A stretch of DNA of 64,000 bases, taken from NCBI GenBank assembly GCA_037903475.1, contig JBAJFG010000041.1:372001-436000 (forward strand). The letters run 5' to 3'. Position numbers and translations under genes: made by a program. A model generated the notes under the pieces. The model had not been told where the DNA came from. It saw only the letters and a list, made by a program, of their open reading frames with translations, and ran no database searches. This document shows, in pieces, positions 48,601 through 61,200 of the stretch (positions are counted from its first letter, which is position 1; each line of letters begins with the position of its first letter). This DNA is from Ancylostoma caninum. Lineage: Eukaryota; Nematoda; Chromadorea; Rhabditida; Ancylostomatidae.

Positions 48601-51046
48601 GCCCAACCAGGTGAGCGCAATGAATGTTTCATCAAACGTGTGTTTCAGGTAGTAGTACACACGAATACGTGCTGTCATTAAGGTGTGGAATCATAAGGAA
48701 ATATTTTTTCGAAAATACCTTATTACAGAAGTAAGCATTACGGCCTGTATCCCCATGGCGACCACAAACATGGCTGTAACCAGCAAATAGCCCTGAAGTC
48801 AGAAAAAATAAGGAACTGCAAAACAATAATACTAAAAAAGGAACCCTTACAGAAGAACTCTGTGGTGGCATGGTCTTCAAATAGCTCAATACAACAATAT
48901 GATTCCTGTAATGAATAAAACTTCTTAAAGTTGAATCTCATTCCATTTTTGCATTTAAGGTTGTTGAAATATTAGACTCTCCAGAAGCCACTTACTACCA
49001 GGGTATACCTCGTGGTTCGCTGCGGTCTCGTTTTTAGTCTCATATTTTAACCTACTGACAACCACACGTCTTTTCGCGCATCTGACCAGAGCGCCAACCA
49101 ACGCTCGGCGACCGCATGTTCCCATGCGGTTACAATCAGTTTACTAAAACTAAAGTGGATAGTACCACAAAACTAATCTGTGATCTGTTTCCTGAAAAAG
49201 GTTACTCTTATCGGATAGAAAAGCAGGGGATCAAGCCGCAACTTGCCTGCTCTGAGGCTGAATTAATTCCTACTCTTATCGGATAGAAAAGCAGGGGATC
49301 AAGCCGCAACTTGCCTGCTCTGAGGCTGAATTAATTCCTTGAAGGATTCTGATAAAAGATACTTCGAGGGTTTTTAAGAACTTTTAAGAAGAGCACAGTC
49401 CCTGTCTAGAAGATAAACGGATTGCGCGCCGTTCGAATATCACCGCGTTTCTACATCTTCGGAATTCGTCTACCTTTTCGAGAAGGACTGTATACCGAGT
49501 GTGTACACGTTTCTTCACCTCTATCCTAACGAATAAAGGAGCAAAAGATCTAGTTCACCTGTTTTAGTGTAGAAAATGCTGCTTTTGTGTGAAATGTTTC
49601 CATTCAGTACATAGAAAAGGCTACCTCTCATACCTCATCTGCAAAATGATCATCTTTCACATGGTGTTTGTTGTGATTAAAAGATACTTTGCCTTATACT
49701 GCAGTTGATAAAACACTGGAATCATTGCGCCCACTTCACGTGGAAAAAGTGGAATATAGCACAAAGGCAAACTGTTAAAAGGAAGGACACAGCTCACTTC
49801 TGAGCCGCATGGTCGTCAATATGTTAAGGAGGGTGTTATGACAGGGTCTTCAATAGATACGAGGTTTTCATCATGCCACATTTCGAAATTTGTACAATGA
49901 ATTTTCCTAACCTGACACCGAATTTTCTTTGCTTTCGACTGTTACCTTGAATACTGACTGAAAAAAAAAACAGGGAAGAGTTCAGCAAAACAATTCAAAT
50001 GTGCAAAACATAAATAAGCACGAACAAAATCACTCGCAAAGGGATAACTGTGGGTACATCATCCTTATGCAGTGGATCGATATGTGACATCGCACACTCT
50101 GGATGAAAGCGCCGCATTTCCTGCAAGCATTTACTTCATGACGAATCCACTGTAGAGCCGCCCAGAGAGTTTTGCCGGCAAGCGGCAAGAAACGGGCTAA
50201 TTGTTCCCCGGCGAGTTGCTGCACGCGGTAAAAATGGTACTGGGTGTTCCTTGTCGCTGCTCACTGTGCGAGCTGAAACGACACACTATGAAATAACCCC
50301 CTCAGCGCGTTTCGAAACCGCGAGCCCGCGCAGCATAGCACCCCGGTACCGTGTAACCTAGTCGACTCCTTTATTGGCAAAATTTGAGTGGGATTTAACA
50401 ATTCCAAGAATATGGGTGCGATCATCAGTTTTTGGAGTGACCATATCATAGTGATCAGTGGCGTCTGGAGATCAAGATAAACGGAATTGTTCGGACGTAA
50501 AGAAAGTAAAGGTTTAAATATACTCACACCACAAATATAAAGAAAACAGCTTCAACCAAGAGCGTCATAGTGTACACTATTATGAAGGGGACGAGGTATC
50601 GCGGCTGCCCAAGTTTTATTCCTCGGACAACATGCCAATGAATAGACATCCCAACAAGTAGGAATAATAGAAGACCAACCAAAATTAGCACGAGTTAGAG
50701 CAAACAAAAGTTGGAGTGTTTACTAAAAACAGCTAAAGCAGTGACAACTCACTTAATGCCCCGATATCCACACCTTTTTCATGGTGATACCAATCAAATT
50801 CAAAGAAAATGGACAGGAATATGAAGATCACCAGCGAAAGACCAACTCCTGCTGATATCTAAAACATCTTCTTACAACCGTCAATTTTTAAATCCTCCGA
50901 TATGATCTCACCACTGCGGCTCTCTGCGCGTGTGTGCCAAACGCCATGAACTCCGGACTATCCTCGCGAAAAGGAGCGACATGAATTGCTGTGGGAGGAG
51001 GACGATCGTCCAGTTCATCTCCTAGGTCATGTACCAGGAAATTCAT
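45630..51046 (-). CDS. Four-pass membrane protein with PPxY tail, unknown family
   Basis: Minus-strand exons, in order: 51046-50912, 50858-50753, 50690-50528, 48905-48851, 48792-48719, 45969-45906, 45836-45630. Every phase is consistent and the sum is 804 nt (267 residues). The N-terminus is acidic and soluble (about 45 residues with a DDRPPP segment). Four hydrophobic segments follow: after AAV, in two blocks of exon 3/4, and in exon 5 (GYLLVTAMFVVAMGIQAVML). The cytoplasmic tail is charged (YLEKRQIHDLELRVAEK) and contains EAPPSYEHA, a PPxY motif that could bind WW domains of Nedd4-type ubiquitin ligases. The arrangement recalls LAPTM/tetraspan lysosomal proteins, but I see no clear sequence match, so no function is assigned. 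Intron 2 has a GT donor but the frame needs an acceptor ending in CG rather than AG (see findings). Its start lies about 1.2 kb after the stop of the sphingomyelinase gene on the same strand. Confidence 0.8.
46599..46746. repeat. 74-bp tandem duplication
   Basis: Two adjacent 74-base units starting near tacgctagtttttgaacgc, at 46,599 and 46,673. They differ at one base (gttctc/cttctc). Confidence 0.95.
46850..46975. repeat. C-rich tandem units and C homopolymers
   Basis: About two and a half units of 38-39 bases (cctattccctcgtccaac followed by cttttcacga) lead into runs of 9-11 C. The complementary strand is G-rich enough to form quadruplexes. A similar C-rich stretch lies at 48,321-48,400. 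Confidence 0.75.
47109..48266. mobile_element. Large fold-back element, 1.16 kb, with tRNA-like B boxes
   Basis: caagaacgatcacttcatga at 47,109 is mirrored by the sequence ending gtgatcgttcttg at 48,266. Pairing goes on for about 350 bases per arm (e.g. tcagagaacttc against gaggttctctga-like sequences). Both arms carry a Pol III B-box-like word in opposite directions: cgggttcgattcccgg near 47,199 and gccgggaatcgaaacc near 48,172. It lies in the large intron of the four-pass gene. Confidence 0.85.
49203..49338. repeat. Perfect 68-bp tandem duplication
   Basis: Two adjacent identical 68-base units beginning tactcttatcggatagaaaa (49,203 and 49,271). Located in an intron of the four-pass gene. 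Confidence 0.96.
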
Positions 51047-52237
51047 TTTACTTATAATAAGAGAAAGACGCAATGAACCTACCATATAAGTTTGGTTTTC
51101 CTCAAAAACAACAAGAAAGATATCATGTTGTCAATTTAATTAGTTTGTTTTCCCTCCAATGTCAATGATGGGGAATGATGCAGTAAGATAGGGAAAAGAC
51201 AATTACTAGCCTAATATGTGTTGCAAATTCTTACCTGGTAATCCAAACCTCGAATAAGACACAACATTGTGGTCGGCTCTACTTTTGATCCAATTAAGGA
51301 CCCTATTCATGACCTAAACTACACGTTCAGAAAGGAAGTAAGGAAAGCTAGGGTACAAGCACAAATTACGGTATGATAACCGTAAGTCAGCTTCAGAGAC
51401 CAAAAAAAAACACTGGCAGTAACTTCATTCAAACACACAATTCTCCTTGTCCGATACTGCGCCTTAAATGACCTAATCTAATTATCACAGTTTTCAATTT
51501 CTTAGAACATTAATAAAATTTACAGTCGTTCACACACGTTAGAGGCAGCGCTCACGGAAGTTCTCACTTCTGAGATTAGTGGTGCCCATTGCAATTGGTT
51601 CCAGTAATCATAATAGTGAATACAAAGTCGTCACTCACGCGCGTAAATATTGAAGCTAGAACATGGCTCCAGGACCTTGATATGGGACAGCGGATATACG
51701 ACCCGTTAGCTAATAGAGATACGGTCATTTACACAAGCGCGGATGGCGTTCATGTACCGGAACCCACGAACGTTAAAAAAAAAACGAAAAAAGCACGTCG
51801 CCCCTGCAGAGTTCTCGCGTGCTTCCGGCCTCACCATTTGATGTGAGTTGTACACCCCTCAAAACAGTGAGATCCAGCAAATCTCAAACATGAAGACTTC
51901 CGTGTATGCAGCTTTTGATAACAATGTCGACGCTTAGCCATTTGTAATATTAGAAAAGCCACTTTCACCATGTTCGAGCAAGAAATTTTCTTTGATAAAA
52001 CACTCCTCACATTCGATGAACCCATATAACACATGGAAGAATCTAACATCTTCAACTACTTGAAAGAGATGAGGCAACATCCACGAAACACAAGAATTTG
52101 ACCCTAGTGGGTGTTACTTATGTTCAAAGACAATACGTACCTGAATACGATAGTAATAACACCTACTACAACGCTAAGATGAAGCTATTCGATGCCTGAC
52201 GTTGGCAGGTGAGAAGTATTAAGAAAAATACACATGT
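51047..52237. other. Gap between the sphingomyelinase and four-pass genes
   Basis: No coding exon seen on the minus strand. A solitary copy of the terminus aggcagcgctcacggaagtt at 51,541-51,560 belongs to the fold-back family at 58,349-58,768. A gap of 1.2 kb is longer than a typical C. elegans operon spacer, so co-transcription is possible but unsupported. Confidence 0.5.
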
Positions 52238-55200
52238 CTAATCATTCAGTAATTGTTGCATTGCTTGCTTGGCAGCTTTCAGAGCTTTACGTTCCAATGT
52301 TAATCCTATTACTCCTTGCCATACACAAAACGCTAACACGACAGTTAGCGCGAACCTGGAAGAGAAAGAATAGTTATGAAAGAGAGCATGAGTAAAACAA
52401 ACACAATGTGTTTCACCAAGAAACACAGTTGTGAAGGTATCTGAGGAAAAGAGAACGCAAGCAATTGTGACCTATTTGGAAGGCAGGAAAGAAATACAGA
52501 TTATAGCCACAGACACACATTTTCATCTTTTAGTGATTTATGATTATTTATTTATAATCATTTTTTACAGACTGTCATCCGCGAAGTGCAGCTTGACTAA
52601 TTTTTTTAATGAAATCTTGAGATAATAATTTCTCTGCTTGTATCGGATGAACCGCCTTCTTTGGCGGCTTTTTGCTAATCTGGATATTTATTCTACCGCT
52701 CTTCCTTTTAGTTCAATAGTAACATAGTCTGAGCCAACACGATTCGCTCCTTCTCAAGGTGTTGTGGAAAATCACGCAGCCCTTTTAAGATTAAGATCCC
52801 TTTCTCTTTTGGTCTCTACTGGTACTCAAAGAGAAAAGGTCATACAGAGGACGTATCGGGCTCCCCTACAGATAGCGATAGCACCGCTCGCTTTCCCGCG
52901 AAACGCCCTTAACGAAGTTGTTTTAATGAGACCCCACTTTTAGTACATTAACACTGAAACAGTCTCGCACAAGATTCTTCTGCCTGACGGCATGTGGCTA
53001 CTTCACATAGTTTAAATGCAACGCAAATGAAGTTGCGTGAGAAAAGTTACTTCCGAAAAGCTGAGGAGATAAGAGATGAGACAATTACGTTCAGCTGGAC
53101 TCCAAAAGGTTTGCAATTTTAGCATCGCAATGGCAGGCATGCAATACTTCTGTTTTTGAGTGTTCACTCTCAATGATTTGCGGAATACTCTTTCCATTAC
53201 GGTGGGAAACCTTCCCTAATCTTCCTCTTCCTCTTTTCCTGAGAATCTCTACCTTTTTCACCGATAATTCTATCCTAAAACAAACAAAAAATCGGCACTC
53301 ATTCAACCCTCTCAGATGATGAGCCACCTGGCGACATACAGACACTATTTCGCGAAATGGCCTAGCGCTTTGTTGTATAAGTGGGCATGATCTTAGTAAT
53401 GAAACAAGCTCATGGCTTGGAAACCGAGAAAACTGTGAGATTATCTCAACGCCACAGCGGGGATGTTGCAAGCCGGAGCAGTTTCGCCATCTCCAGTGTT
53501 GAACAAGGCTCACATGCATTTTGTCAGCCAAGCAAGCCTAACCAGCCCGCCGCTGCATGCCATGTTGGTGAACTATAGGCACCACTGGACATTGACAACA
53601 TACCCCCTCCCCTCACCATTCTAAGCTGACAAAAAAAAGAGAAAAATAAATAAAAGAGAAAAATTTCAAATAAAGTGCATGAGCACTCACCTAAAAACCG
53701 ATAGAAGAATTGACATAAACGGAAGCATCGGATCAAGCAATAATGAGAGCGCAATAACTACGAACAGCAGCACAGCCCCACATACGAACCATGTGCGGTC
53801 ACCACGAGCTCGTCGCTGTCCCCCAGACACGATTCCAATTGCTTCAATCAGCAGCGGTCGGTTTGGTTCCCACTCGCAAGATTGCTGCAAAAAAATTGTT
53901 ATGAACCGTTCATATGACATATTCCCTAAGTATTCCCTTCTTAAGAAAAAAAGCCCAATCATGGAGAACAGCTTGGTTTCAGGGCTGGTGGGTCTACAAA
54001 GACAACCATGTCAGCCATATAAGAATGGAGGACGGTACTCGACCAGAGGAATACTAGCGTTGTTTAGTACAGCTCTGCGAAACTTTAAGGCACCATTCAA
54101 TGAACCCATTTACGAACCTGTGAAGTTTGATTTAGTGCATTCAATAATAATCAAATGGATAAAGAATCATCAAGAAGATCATGTCAAGTTGAAGTCTGTG
54201 GTTGTTTTTCGCAAACATGTCCGGTGACGAATAGCGTGTCATAAGGATGAGCCTTATCACCTACCCTTATATTATATGCACATATGAGATTTCTAGCTTA
54301 ATCGATCACCAAAATATCTGGCGCAAAATACATATTAGCGGATGACATACAAAAGGCAGCTATCACAGCCTCTTCCGAATGCGAAGATAGTTGAGTATCC
54401 GTGCGTACTGCCTATTTTTTTAGTCAGCCTCTACCCCTTGTTTACCCTCTCCCTATTGTAACGCCGTAGCAAAGAAAGCAAAAAAAAACGCTTCGCTTGG
54501 GCTTCAATCCGGTCGGTTAACATTCTAACCCATACAAAGCCACAAATCGTACCGCCGTGTGATATATCTTCGAGTTCAACTTCGGTGGGATCTTCGTACC
54601 GGACATAACCCCTGTTACCTGCCTCCATTTAACCAATGCAGCGTTTGCTCGATGCTCAACTTCAACTATAATGCTACCGTTAGCTGAGATGCGACCACGG
54701 TGCCGTGATAGGAGTGCCTCCCATTTTACTTTGAGATGTTACAAAAGCTAATGGCCACATACTCCCGATCTGTTAGATTATTTGAGTTGCTACTGAATTG
54801 TCTTAGTGTGACTGTAGAGATATCATTACTTTGAATTCCGCTATTGTGGAGGGGGAGGTACTGAATATGGCGTGCAAGAACTTATGGCGCACAGTGTACT
54901 AGTATAGTGTACATTGCAGTCAGGGTGGTGAGGGAAAGAGCGTGGGAGAAGTGGTTTGCTGCATGGTCGTCCGCCAAACTATGGCAGCAAGAAAACTTTC
55001 GAATGAGACGTGTAAACAAATGACCTGACGCTGTTCCTTTTCTATTATGAAGTGGGCCTGCAGTCCTACGTGATCCGAATAGTTAATATTTTCATCAGGG
55101 ATCTGAACACATATTTACTACTCTTCATGTCAATAACAAATGTATGCACACACCTTATTCATCGCAATTTCGCATTTCTTCAGTGTAATTGACATTCTAC

Positions 55201-58200
55201 CATTCTTGAACAAGATGTAATCAATCCTTTTGCTTTCATCCTGAAAAAAAAAATAGAAAAATGCTGTTCAGATTTTTTTCCATGCAAAGATCACACTCAC
55301 ATGTTCTTTAAACCTCTGACTAGAGTAACAGTTATCAGGACGATCACATGTTCCACCACGATCAACGCCACGACACTGACTGAAGGATCTCGTCGAAACA
55401 TTGTCACTGGGAGTCGAAGGGTTTGCGAGCCGCCACGCATCCAGAAGACGAGCTTGGGAAAGTATCAGTCTGAAAACCTACAACTCACTGCTTTGTAAAA
55501 GTAGCGAAATGATACTAGTGACATTAATCGAAACCTGCGAGATCGAATTAAATGAAGTAGACCTTCTCAAATCTGTATTTTAAAAAAAGTGAAAGTTTGT
55601 AACTAGTCTGCTACCTCAGAGAGTAGAAAAATCTTGAATTAGTTCATTTTTAATTGTTTGTTTTTATTACTTTTAAGTAATTTTTGCAAATTATTTACTA
55701 TTAAAATTAATATCTTTATCAAATTTGTTTTCCATACGGGTCCTCAGAGCGGCGGAGAGCCCACTTTTTCCCATGCCCCGTCCCTCCGAGGCGCAGAAAG
55801 TGGGTGGGAGGGGGGGGGGGGCAAAGGAAAAAAGTGAAGTCTTTGAGGTCTCAGCCGCTTTGGGGACCCAAATGGAAAATATATATATAATAAAAATATT
55901 AATTTTGCTAATGATCAATTTTAAGAAAATTATTTGAAAAAAAAATAAACATTTGAATATAAACTAACACAAGGTTTTTATTTGTATTGTAAAGTAATCT
56001 CAAAAATTTGGCGACCAATTCTCGGGAGGGGGGGGGGGGTAGTGGAGTCGTTTTGACAGGGAAACGGTCAAGAGGTACCCGACCTAATGAGGCGGAGGCG
56101 CTACGGCTGCCAGGAACTGCCCAGATCAGCGCTGCTGAGTTGGTAACAGCGCCAGCAGACTCGTCCGCCCTGTTCCCCACAAGCCCCGCCTAATATGCCG
56201 TGGCTGCGAAATTTTCCTTATGGAAGTATGATGATGACTAATTCTTTTTGAATGTCTACAAATGAAGGAAATTAAATCATTTCTTATGAATTGTGGATGA
56301 TTTCGGTATACTTATTTCAAACTTTTCCTCACAACTTTCCATATGACAAAGCAAATGATGACTAAATTGAAGTTCATAGACTAAAGTGAAGTTCAGATGA
56401 TGAACCTTCGTCTTTTTTTTTCTTTCAGGTTGAGTTCACCTAGTGGTAAGATACTTTATAGTCAATCAATGTGGCATCTAGTCCATGCCAGGGTGCGAGA
56501 ATTGACTCGCAGACATGCAGTTACCCCGCAGACATGCCTCTGGGACAGCACTGCCTAGGATCGCCACTAAGTTACATCTCATCTGGTATTGATTACTTGG
56601 AATTACAATGAGATAAAAAGCGATAAATCGCGTAGTGATCCATACAATACTGTGGCGGATGCTGAAAAAAAAAAACATCTATAAGTGTATACTTTCACTT
56701 AAAGGCAGTGCCTAGGCAAAATTTCGATTCTTGAACTCTGCCATCCCTTTTTTTCCAAAAATTTGGGCACCAGCTTTTTTGGATCGGCTTAGGGTACTAA
56801 TACTGAAGATTCTGCCTGGACACTGCTTTTAAATTTACGAAAATTTCGACATTACTGATGACGCCTGGGAGCTGGTTCAAAAAAAATTCCGTGATAAACG
56901 CAAAATTTTACGCGTTCCCTCATGAGCGTGAAATTTCGCAATTTCGGTCAGCAGGATCACTGACAACATCATTTTCTAAACTATTGACCTTCAGGATGAA
57001 ATATCTAATCCCTTTCCTTCGATTTCGTTCGCTTCCATTGTCTCCGACTTGTTCGTCGCATAGCCAGCGTCGCGCGCGACATTGGCTATGTGGGTGGAGC
57101 TTGGGGTGGTCCGCGCTGGGGCGGCAACGGGCTGCCAGTAGCCTGATACGGCCATCTGGCAGTAATTGGCTCGGGTACCTCTTGGCAGTGACCCGTTTTG
57201 ACAGTGTATTGTCCGCGACAGCGCCCCTCCTAGTGTGGGAGCACGCAGCGCGGCCGATCAAACAGTTGACCCATGATTGATCTGGAATCTTTGAAGAGTT
57301 TTATCGCCGGTTTCCTCCTATATTGTTCTTTCTTAACTCTTAGAACAATTGAAGAAGGGAACAGACGATAAAACTCGTCAAAGAAGCCGGATCGATCGTG
57401 GATCAACTGTTTGACCGACCGCGCCGCGTGCTCCAATGCCAGGAGGGCCGCTGTCGCGGAAAATGCACTGTCAAAACGACTCCACTATACATAAACACAT
57501 ATGGTCGCTCAGTGAGTGCACCAGGGTGGACTTTGCCTGCAATTGCGACCGCAGTGGCATTGAATCCAAGATCGTCTGGTCGAAAAAAAAACTGCGGTCG
57601 CGCGATATTCTATATAGTCTGCCCGAAACAACAAGTCCGCCCATGCAAGTGGGGATCGAGAGGCGGCGCGGCTGGGACGTATGCTGTTAGCAGCCAAGTC
57701 GCCCAAGTCACAGCCAAATCATTGGTCGATACCGTAAAGATAACGATGAAACGTAATACGCAGATCAAGATGATGTAGAACGCTGGCAAATTTGGCAGTT
57801 TCTCGATCCCCGCGTGTGCGGCCGCCTCTGGAACCCCGACGGCATAGGCGGCCTTGTCGTTTCGGATAGACGCTACAGCTGCTGCTGCGTTGACCGTCCT
57901 TCATGAAAATCTTTCGAAAATGAAAGTATGCATCATCTTCTCAAGATGGTAATGCCATGAAAAGGAGAACCTTTGCTACTGAAGCCGTTGATAATTTTAT
58001 TTTAAAATTTAGGGGCAAGTGAGACAACAACATACAATAATTGCAGAGCAAGAAAACCACAAAAAAAACCTGAATCCAAGATCATCTGGTTCCATGTTAA
58101 AGTCGCCGGTGACTATAACAACATCGGCTCCATGAGCTGTGTGGCGTATGAACTGGCTTAGTTCGAATGACTGAGATGTCCTTAAAAAAGACAATTAACA

Positions 58201-61200
58201 CCAAAAATGAAGCAATACTTGCGGAAGGCAAAGACTCAGACAGGTAGACACAGCTACTAATAACATGTGTTTACGCATGTCGTTTTGGTCTTTATCAAAA
58301 GCAATGACAATTATGGATTGGTGTACAAGTTCGCAATATGCACATTGAAGGCAGCACTCACGGAAATTCTCACTTTTGAAAGGGATCGCTTGGCGAGTAG
58401 CCGGCCGCTGGGCAATCACAGCAGCAAATTGAACACACTGAATAGCCACCTACCTGCGAAGATACTGCTGCGGACGCATATGCCGACGTGGACAAAAAGG
58501 CTTCATCGTGCTATCGCTATTGACGGGGTGTGCGCATGTGGTCTAGCGCATCTGAAGTGTTGTGTATGGAATGCATACCACTTCTCAAGGCTTCGCGGAC
58601 CTATCAGGGAACATTACTCCTCGCTTTGGACGCACAGGAAACAAGTCATCACTTCTTGTGGTTCTCACGTGCTTCACGCTACCTCATCATTGCCGAAGAG
58701 TTCACCGTCCCAAAAAACCCCGATATACCGTGAGATCTCCAACACAGAAATTTCCGTGAGTGCTGCCTAGGAGTGGCAAGCACCAGTGGCAGACGCAGTT
58801 CTCCACTCCGATGAAGGGTCCTCAAATCCTCGAAATTTGTGAAATATTCAGAAGCTTTGCATGAATTTGTGTTTCTGTTTATTTTCTTTTGTATTTTCAA
58901 ATGTTTACTATCGCCTGTTTAATATTGAAATTAATAAGTTGGCTCATCTGCGGCCTTGAGAAGATGTCACGCAACCACCGCGCACCGTAACCGATGCTTC
59001 CGCTGCTGTTATGCTATTTCTGGCAGCTTTTCCACCCGATTTTAAGGATTTTCGACCAGATTGGAAAAAAATAGCCTTGAAATAGCATTCCGGCTGCAGA
59101 TGACACCGATTCCGACGCGCGTGGCGCAGTAGCGCTGCGTCCTTCTCGAGGCCGCGGATGGGCCACCGCCATTGCCGTCCACTGTATATGCACGGCTAAT
59201 CACTGGCTAAGACGATTAATCATGAGAATCTTGAGCAATAAACGAGGACCTTTTTATGCAAAAAAAAACTTCCAGAACATCAGCAACACCCACCGATGCG
59301 GGAGATAGAGGTCATTCTCTCGATCGTATTCAGCATGAAGATGAGTAGCATAAAAATTCACGCGAATTTCGCCCACTTCAAGCTCAACCAGTCCAACGAC
59401 CTAGGAAGACAAATATTGGCAAAATAGAGAGGTGCAATGTATAGTGGATTCGTTTTGACAGTGCGCTTGCGCTCTTATTTTAGAACTACAAGAAAAATTG
59501 CAAGCAGGAATTGAATGCAATAGGATATATTATTGTTTTGTCGAAAACATAATTTAATACTCCGGCTATCTTTCCTCCACACCTCATTTGTATTACATTT
59601 CATCACAATTTCCCTCCCAGACAAAATTTCGGAATTTCCGCGGAGCTTGTTCGGAAATTCCGCGGGTGACCAGACGGAAGTTTTGAATAAGCTCCGCGGA
59701 AGTTCTGAATTCGCGAAGTTCCGAAATCGAACAAGAGTGACGCAATTCGCTCATTATGGAGTCAATCATAATTCGAGTAATAAGGTAAAATCGGCCAACA
59801 AGGAATGATGAACACCTCCACGTGTGCTGATACCAAAAGCCATGGCATCTTGAATCCCACCACAGATCGTTCCACCACGTAGCACTAATTGCACCTCAAG
59901 TGGCCTTGTTTTCTGAACATGAGTCTCAACCAGGTTTGCCCTCTGACTGTGCTTCGCATCTGCATCAGGTTTCAACTTCAATGATAATATGGAAGAATTA
60001 CTCTTTAGTAAAAACCTCTCAAATCTTCGTATTTATGGGAATAATCCCAGGCGTACATTTATCTGCAACGAGCTTTACCCGAAATTCGATATTACAGATG
60101 TCATTCCGAAGTAAATTTCGAAGAAAAAAAGCGGAAAAATTTTCTTATCCCACCACGTCTTCTTCTATGGCTAGCTGGAGTCAAGCAAGCGCAAACCACT
60201 ATAAAAATTGGACGAAAAGATGCCATTTGATATTTTAGTCCCTTGGATCATTCTATCTGTCTCGAAGCTCCGCGAAAGTTCCGAGAAGTGTCAAGCTTCG
60301 CGGAAGTTCCGAAGCTAAATACTTTTTTCTCTACATCTTCATTCGGAAATTGCGCGGAACTTCCGAGAAAATCGACGCGTGACGTCATATTTCCGCGGAA
60401 GTTTCGAAAATCGGGCTCCAATAATAAATCAGGCTCCGCGGAAGTTCCGAAAGTTTGTCTGGGCTTGAACTGATTGAATACGATGTCATCGTCATTCTGG
60501 GTATGACCCACGCTGATGGTATCACCTAGGGACATGTCGCCCTCCTAAGGACATGTCATCTTGTTCCATAAAGTTCATAAGGGAAAATAGGCCAACCTTC
60601 GCGAAACTGAGTTCATACAAGCAGTTAAACTTTGGATACATTGGCTACTGCATTAATAAAGATTACCAATAAAGAATCGAGGATATTCCCGTCCTCACGG
60701 GAAAAACAGATGGCGATAATTCCGAAAAAAAAGCTAATGGGCACTCGAAATACCGAATGACGCGACTACTACACTCTCAAAATGAAATGTCAGAATTGAT
60801 TACTTGAAGTTAGAATTCACGGAAATCCGTTTGTCGAAAATTTCGCGGTTTATAGGTGTTCATAGGGATTGTGAACTCATCGACAATGATGAAGTAGTGT
60901 AAAACAAATGAGAACTACAGGAAATGATGTAAAGCGCGGACACAATATGAAAAGTTCAGTTCTATTGGTGCCTTTTTTCATCTTGTAGCGCGGGTGGATG
61001 AGTATTTCATGATAGGTCCCGTCACGAAACCCTGATGAATGCTACGCGCTCCACTTCACAAACTGCGCTAAACCACGCGCACACACCCGGTGGCATTAGC
61101 TGCGTTACAGAACTATAAGAGGTGACCCGTGACCGGATTCGCATTCTTTAGAAATTCTAGCCTGGCCCTTACTTGAGGGGATTATTCGATGCCCTGATCA

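Noticed and set aside
53679..54227. 182-codon plus-strand frame
   Set aside because: Its first half is antisense to the sphingomyelinase membrane exon (53,884-53,691), which has conserved residues and splice sites. The rest shows no family.
58267..58770. 167-codon plus-strand frame and overlapping frames
   Set aside because: It falls within the fold-back MITE at 58,349-58,768 in a sphingomyelinase intron and has no recognised domain.
59766..59981. Minus-strand frame containing RGGTICGG, which looked like a nested exon related to 54.5 kb
   Set aside because: The 54.5-kb counterpart is an RTE reverse-transcriptase fragment in a different frame. The resemblance is short and the frame is not supported, so it is at most a degraded repeat.
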